A stretch of 64,000 bases of DNA from Leucaena leucocephala (taxonomy: Eukaryota > Streptophyta > Magnoliopsida > Fabales > Fabaceae), in contig CM073542.1 in the NCBI GenBank assembly GCA_037074615.1, positions 23,135,568 through 23,199,567 of the forward strand, written 5' to 3'. Under the pieces are notes generated by a model that saw nothing but the letters and a program-made list of their open reading frames with translations, made no database searches and was not told the DNA's origin. Of the stretch, positions 60,562-64,000 are shown one piece after another; positions within the stretch are counted from its first letter, which is position 1; the number at the start of each line of letters is the position of its first letter. A program made the translations under genes and the position numbers.

Positions 60562-61307
60562 GGTTATCGCTTTTAATATGTTTTGATAGATTTTTAGAAA
60601 ATAATTTTTAAAAATTTTTTTTTGAATAGTTTATAAGGTTTTTAGAGAAAGGTCTATAGAAAAAAAATTAATTATGAATAAATGAGTATTTAAATAATTA
60701 CTATCAGAAAGACTTTTATAATTGATAAATTATCAAAAAATATATGAGATAAAAAAAAGCATTCCACAGTTCATGACTACTATTCATCTCATTTTCTCTT
60801 CTTCCTCTCCTGCTGATGAACTAGCGACCTTCAAGGAGACCACTAGCGATAGACAACCCATGTCGGACGATGGACGACAGTAAAACAATGACAGACGATG
60901 ATGAAGTAGCAACAGGTGACAATCAAGCATCAACCTTCAAGCAGACGAACCCACAACGACGATGAACTGCAACAAAAGACCCACAACGACATGGCGAATA
61001 GCTACGGATGACCCAGCAACGGCAATGAAAAATGATGGAGAAGAGGCTACGTGGAAGAGAAGAGAGGAGGGAGGAGAGCGAGTGTAGAAAAAATATGGGT
61101 AAATTAGTAATTTGGTAGTCTAAAACTATGTTTTACTATTTTAAAAACTATTTATATTAGCTTATCTAAAACTAAAATTTTAAATGGAGGTTTTATCCAA
61201 AAACTCTTTTAGATAAATATAATTATTTATTTTAGAATTTTTTTAAATTAATATTTGTGCTAAAAAATATTTTTAAAATTTTAGTTTGGGAGTTTCCAAA
61301 CATAGCC
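60562..61307 (+). repeat. Dispersed repeat R1, copy h, carrying foreign insert
   Basis: Flanking R1 landmarks are present (gaataaatgagtatttaaat, ataattgataaattat; then gtgtagaaaaaatatgggta, gtttgggagtttccaaacat). The central purine tract is replaced or extended by about 290 bp (60750-61040) of much more GC-rich, CGA/GAC-rich sequence not seen in the other copies. Confidence 0.75.
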
Positions 61308-61479
61308 ATTATTTCTACATACATCACAAAATGAACAAGTGAAATTAAAAGGGATTTTTGGCATATATGTTCATTCTAGTTTTTATATAATTTGTTTGTA
61401 TTCATATAGCATTTTATATCTTTTATATATACTACTTGGACTAATTCTTTTTGCCAATATATAAATATGACCTTGATTC

Positions 61480-61485
<6 letters not shown>

Positions 61486-61514
<29 letters not shown>
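61486..61514. repeat. (TA)n microsatellite
   Basis: Uninterrupted TA run of about 14 units in non-coding DNA. Confidence 0.9.
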
Positions 61515-61516
<2 letters not shown>

Positions 61517-62927
61517 CATGAACTTTGACTAAGTCCGATTCTTTTCCGATAAAAAAAATCGTTTTTGAACAAAGACTCAGTGACCTTAAGAAAAAAAAGT
61601 AGAATATTTATATTTTTTCCATAAAAAATATATTTATCATCATCTATATATTTATATTTATATAAAATGTTCTTATCTGTAAATTAAAAAGTCCCCAACG
61701 ACCATGCGCTCCAAAAGGAAGCAAAGACGCTGGCAAGACATACTCGTTTTGGTAATAAAAAAAAATTAGGGAATAGTTGTTTTAATAATATTCTGTCGTT
61801 AATCAATAATCTTTATTTTTTGTTTTGAAATAAAATATAGTATTATTTTTTTTATAAATACAATTTAAAAAACAGTAAAAATAAAAAGAAAATACTTACA
61901 TATTCTCAGAGTGCCATGTAATTTGAACTATATTCAATTAAAGTATAATAATTTACCTAATTACTTATAAAAAAATCATAATTTATTTTATTTTTTTAAA
62001 ATAAATATTTTAATTTTACAAAAATAAAAACTCGTCATAACTAAATTAAGACGCTATTTAAAAAAATGTTATTGTTTCAGATAAATTATTAACTAATTAT
62101 AATTAAAATGTGATGACTTATTATATTTTAATTATATAAAATTTAGATGACAGTAACACTATTAGAATAACGAAACGTGTCTCAAAGTAAAACCCTAGAT
62201 ATTTGCTAAGGGTTGAAATTGGAGCCCATATGTTCAAAATAATTGTGGAAAAATTATATTAAGATTTTTAAAATATTTTGGTGTTTTTGTAGGAATAATA
62301 TTTTTCAATGTATTTTGGCTTTGGATTCAAGATTCAACATGAATTGATTTTACCTTTCATCATGCTTTAAAGTGACATATTTTTTTTAAAATAAAATATA
62401 CTAATTAACCACCCATTTATTTTATCGAAATTATAAAAACATTCCTCTCTATTAGAATTAAAATTTATATTACACAAGCTTCCCTTAAAATTAAAAACTC
62501 CAACACATTCCATCTTTTATTTAATTACAGAAGATAACATGGGAATAATATTTGTGATCTGGCGCCAATAAGGGTAAACAATAAAAAAAAATATTTTTAT
62601 TATCTCAGCAACGACTAAATTGGATCAATCACTTATGAGATCTTATTACTAAATATATGAACAACTCACAAATTTGGTTCATGCATGACAATCTTTCTCA
62701 ACAAAACAAGATTTTACGCTAATTCAATGCTCTTACCAATTCAACCGTGTACTTGTTGGTAACAAAAATTATTAATTAATATATCTGAAATGATGGACCA
62801 AAGAACAAAACGCAGAATGGAAGTTGACTTATTGCGCGCTCGGTTTCCTTTAAGTAAGAAGCCAATTGTAGTAATTCGGAACTTGAGTTTGCACTGGATT
62901 GGATAGTTTAGTTTCACTGCAGCAACA

Positions 62928-64000
62928 ATGAAACATGCTATGCTTTTTCTCGTGATATTCTTCTTCTCCAAGTTAAGCTACCACTCCATTAATGCAGAAG
63001 CAGATTTCGATGTTCGCAAGCATCTCTCAACTGTGTCCAGGTCTCTTCCGAATTTCGACCTGATTTTTAATCTCTGCATTTGACCTTACTGAGCTTGTAG
63101 TTTTAGTCGTTTAATTAGGACTTTATGCAGAAGGATTTTTAATCCTCATATTGTTTTACTCTTGCCGCTTAAGCATTGAATTTTGAGTGTTGAAGTTTTC
63201 ATATGTAACAGGGTGTTTGATAGTTCATTGATTATCACCCTGCAGATATGGAGTTGTCAAAGACATTGCTTCCAATTCCTTTGTTCCTTCTGATATTCCT
63301 GAAGGATGTGTTCCAATCCACTTAAATCTTGTGGTAATTTTCCCAAACAGTTATTGAGCTTTCCACTAATACCAATGATAGCGTCATAGTTACAATATCT
63401 TGATTGGAAATAGGAGGAAAACCTTAAGATGAATCGTTTACTTTGTTACAAACTTTCTTGCCTTTTAAAATGATCTATCTGTGACAATTGGTGATTAAAA
63501 TTGTCTGTCAATTTAGCACAATGGAAAATGGATGCTAATGCTGCCTCATATTCTTTAGGCAAGACATGGAACTCGATCTCCTACAAAGAAAATGATAAAA
63601 GAATTAGGTGTGTTGGAAGCTCATCTGAAATTACTGATAAGCGATGCAGAAAAACAAAATGTACTGTTGGACAGAATTCCTTCATGGTTACGTGGATGGG
63701 AATCTCCTTGGAAAGGACCGCTCAAGGGTGATGAATTAATAAGCAAAGGAGAGGAGGAATTATATGATCTGGGAATCAGGACTAGGGAAAATTTTCCAAA
63801 TTTGTTTGATGAGGACTACCATCCAGACATATATCCTATAAAGGCTACTCATGTTAGTTTACCCTGAACTTTTGTTTTTGTCTTGATTTTGTTTTTCACA
63901 ATTTTTTTGCTTGATTAACACAGTTGGAAGTTTGGGGTTAGCCAATATCAGTTTATTTCAAGAAAGAAATGAACTTTTATTTGAAATTGAGCGATAAATG
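62928..64000 (+). CDS. MINPP1: Multiple inositol polyphosphate phosphatase (MINPP), 5' part
   Basis: Histidine acid phosphatase family enzyme that removes phosphates from inositol polyphosphates, including phytate, in the secretory pathway. Exons seen: 62928-63040, 63246-63333, 63559-63852 (495 nt, 165 codons); the donor GTTAGT at 63853 leads out of the window, so the gene is partial. The N-terminal signal peptide is hydrophobic (AMLFLVIFFFSKLSYHS). Then come FDVRKHLSTVSRYGVVKD, CVPIHLNLV and, at residues 68-76, the catalytic ARHGTRSPT motif: the His nucleophile, residue 70, and the phosphate-binding Arg. The segment IPSWLRGWESPWKGPLKGDE and DEDYHPDIYPIKATH match plant MINPP closely. The distal catalytic HAE/HD motif lies beyond the window. 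Start: first ATG, directly before the signal peptide. Confidence 0.9.

Larger units (their letters stand above)
60428..62927. other. Spacer with R1 repeat and AT-rich DNA
   Basis: 3' UTR to about 60.55 kb; R1 copy h with an insert (60562-61307); a (TA)n tract at 61486-61514; then AT-rich DNA without a gene. The last 200-300 bp (about 62.75-62.93 kb) are less AT-rich and probably are the MINPP promoter and leader. Confidence 0.6.

Noticed and set aside
1..64000. CRISPR arrays, bacterial operons, riboswitches, phage or viral genes
   Set aside because: Nothing of the kind was seen. Gene structure and repeats are those of a plant nuclear genome, and no reverse transcriptase, integrase or viral protein frames were recognised.

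Overview
This window is nuclear DNA of a flowering plant, most likely a eudicot. The evidence is split genes with GT-AG introns, a DYW-class and a P-class pentatricopeptide (PPR) gene, a STERILE APETALA gene, an SnRK1 beta-subunit gene, a plant HMA/HIPP cluster, and very AT-rich spacers full of SINEs and MITEs. I cannot name the species from the sequence alone.

Layout: 1-2.6 kb AT-rich spacer. 3.0-5.25 kb (+) SnRK1 beta subunit (AKINbeta type), 252 aa from five inferred exons. 6.7-7.27 kb (-) a 120-aa probable plastid membrane protein in three exons. 9.93-13.15 kb (+) a 1070-aa DYW PPR protein of the At5g09950/MEF7 type. 14.7-16.9 kb (+) a decayed FAR1-RELATED SEQUENCE gene, which is a domesticated MULE transposase family. 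17-23 kb repeats: a SINE, a MITE and a nested tandem duplication with a (CA)28 tract. 23.3-24.0 kb (+) a DUF4408/DUF761-type acidic membrane protein. 24-31 kb AT-rich spacer. 31.16-37.38 kb (-) STERILE APETALA, whose two exons lie 4.8 kb apart. 37.5-49.5 kb repeat-dense gene desert. It holds a foldback-like element (about 40.57-43.52 kb) with arms made of a 21-bp minisatellite, many copies of a dispersed repeat of about 540 bp, and two SINEs. 49.55-51.26 kb (-) a P-class PPR gene (At4g26680 type) broken by one in-frame TAA. 53.1-60.4 kb (+) three tandem HMA-domain genes at different stages of decay. 62.93 kb to the window end (+) the 5' part of a multiple inositol polyphosphate phosphatase (MINPP) gene.

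The genes are ordinary unlinked plant housekeeping and developmental genes. They do not form a pathway cluster; only the three HMA genes are related by local duplication.

The most unusual structures are the foldback element with 21-bp arrays and the five SINE copies in two families, each with recognisable target-site duplications. The HMA cluster is also notable: one copy lost its ancestral splice acceptor and all cysteines and carries a SINE in its intron. The last is the PPR gene interrupted by a single stop. I found no convincing new enzymatic or defence system. Exon boundaries were inferred by hand from splice sites, reading-frame continuity and remembered family sequence; every multi-exon model sums to a multiple of three, but none is transcript-verified.
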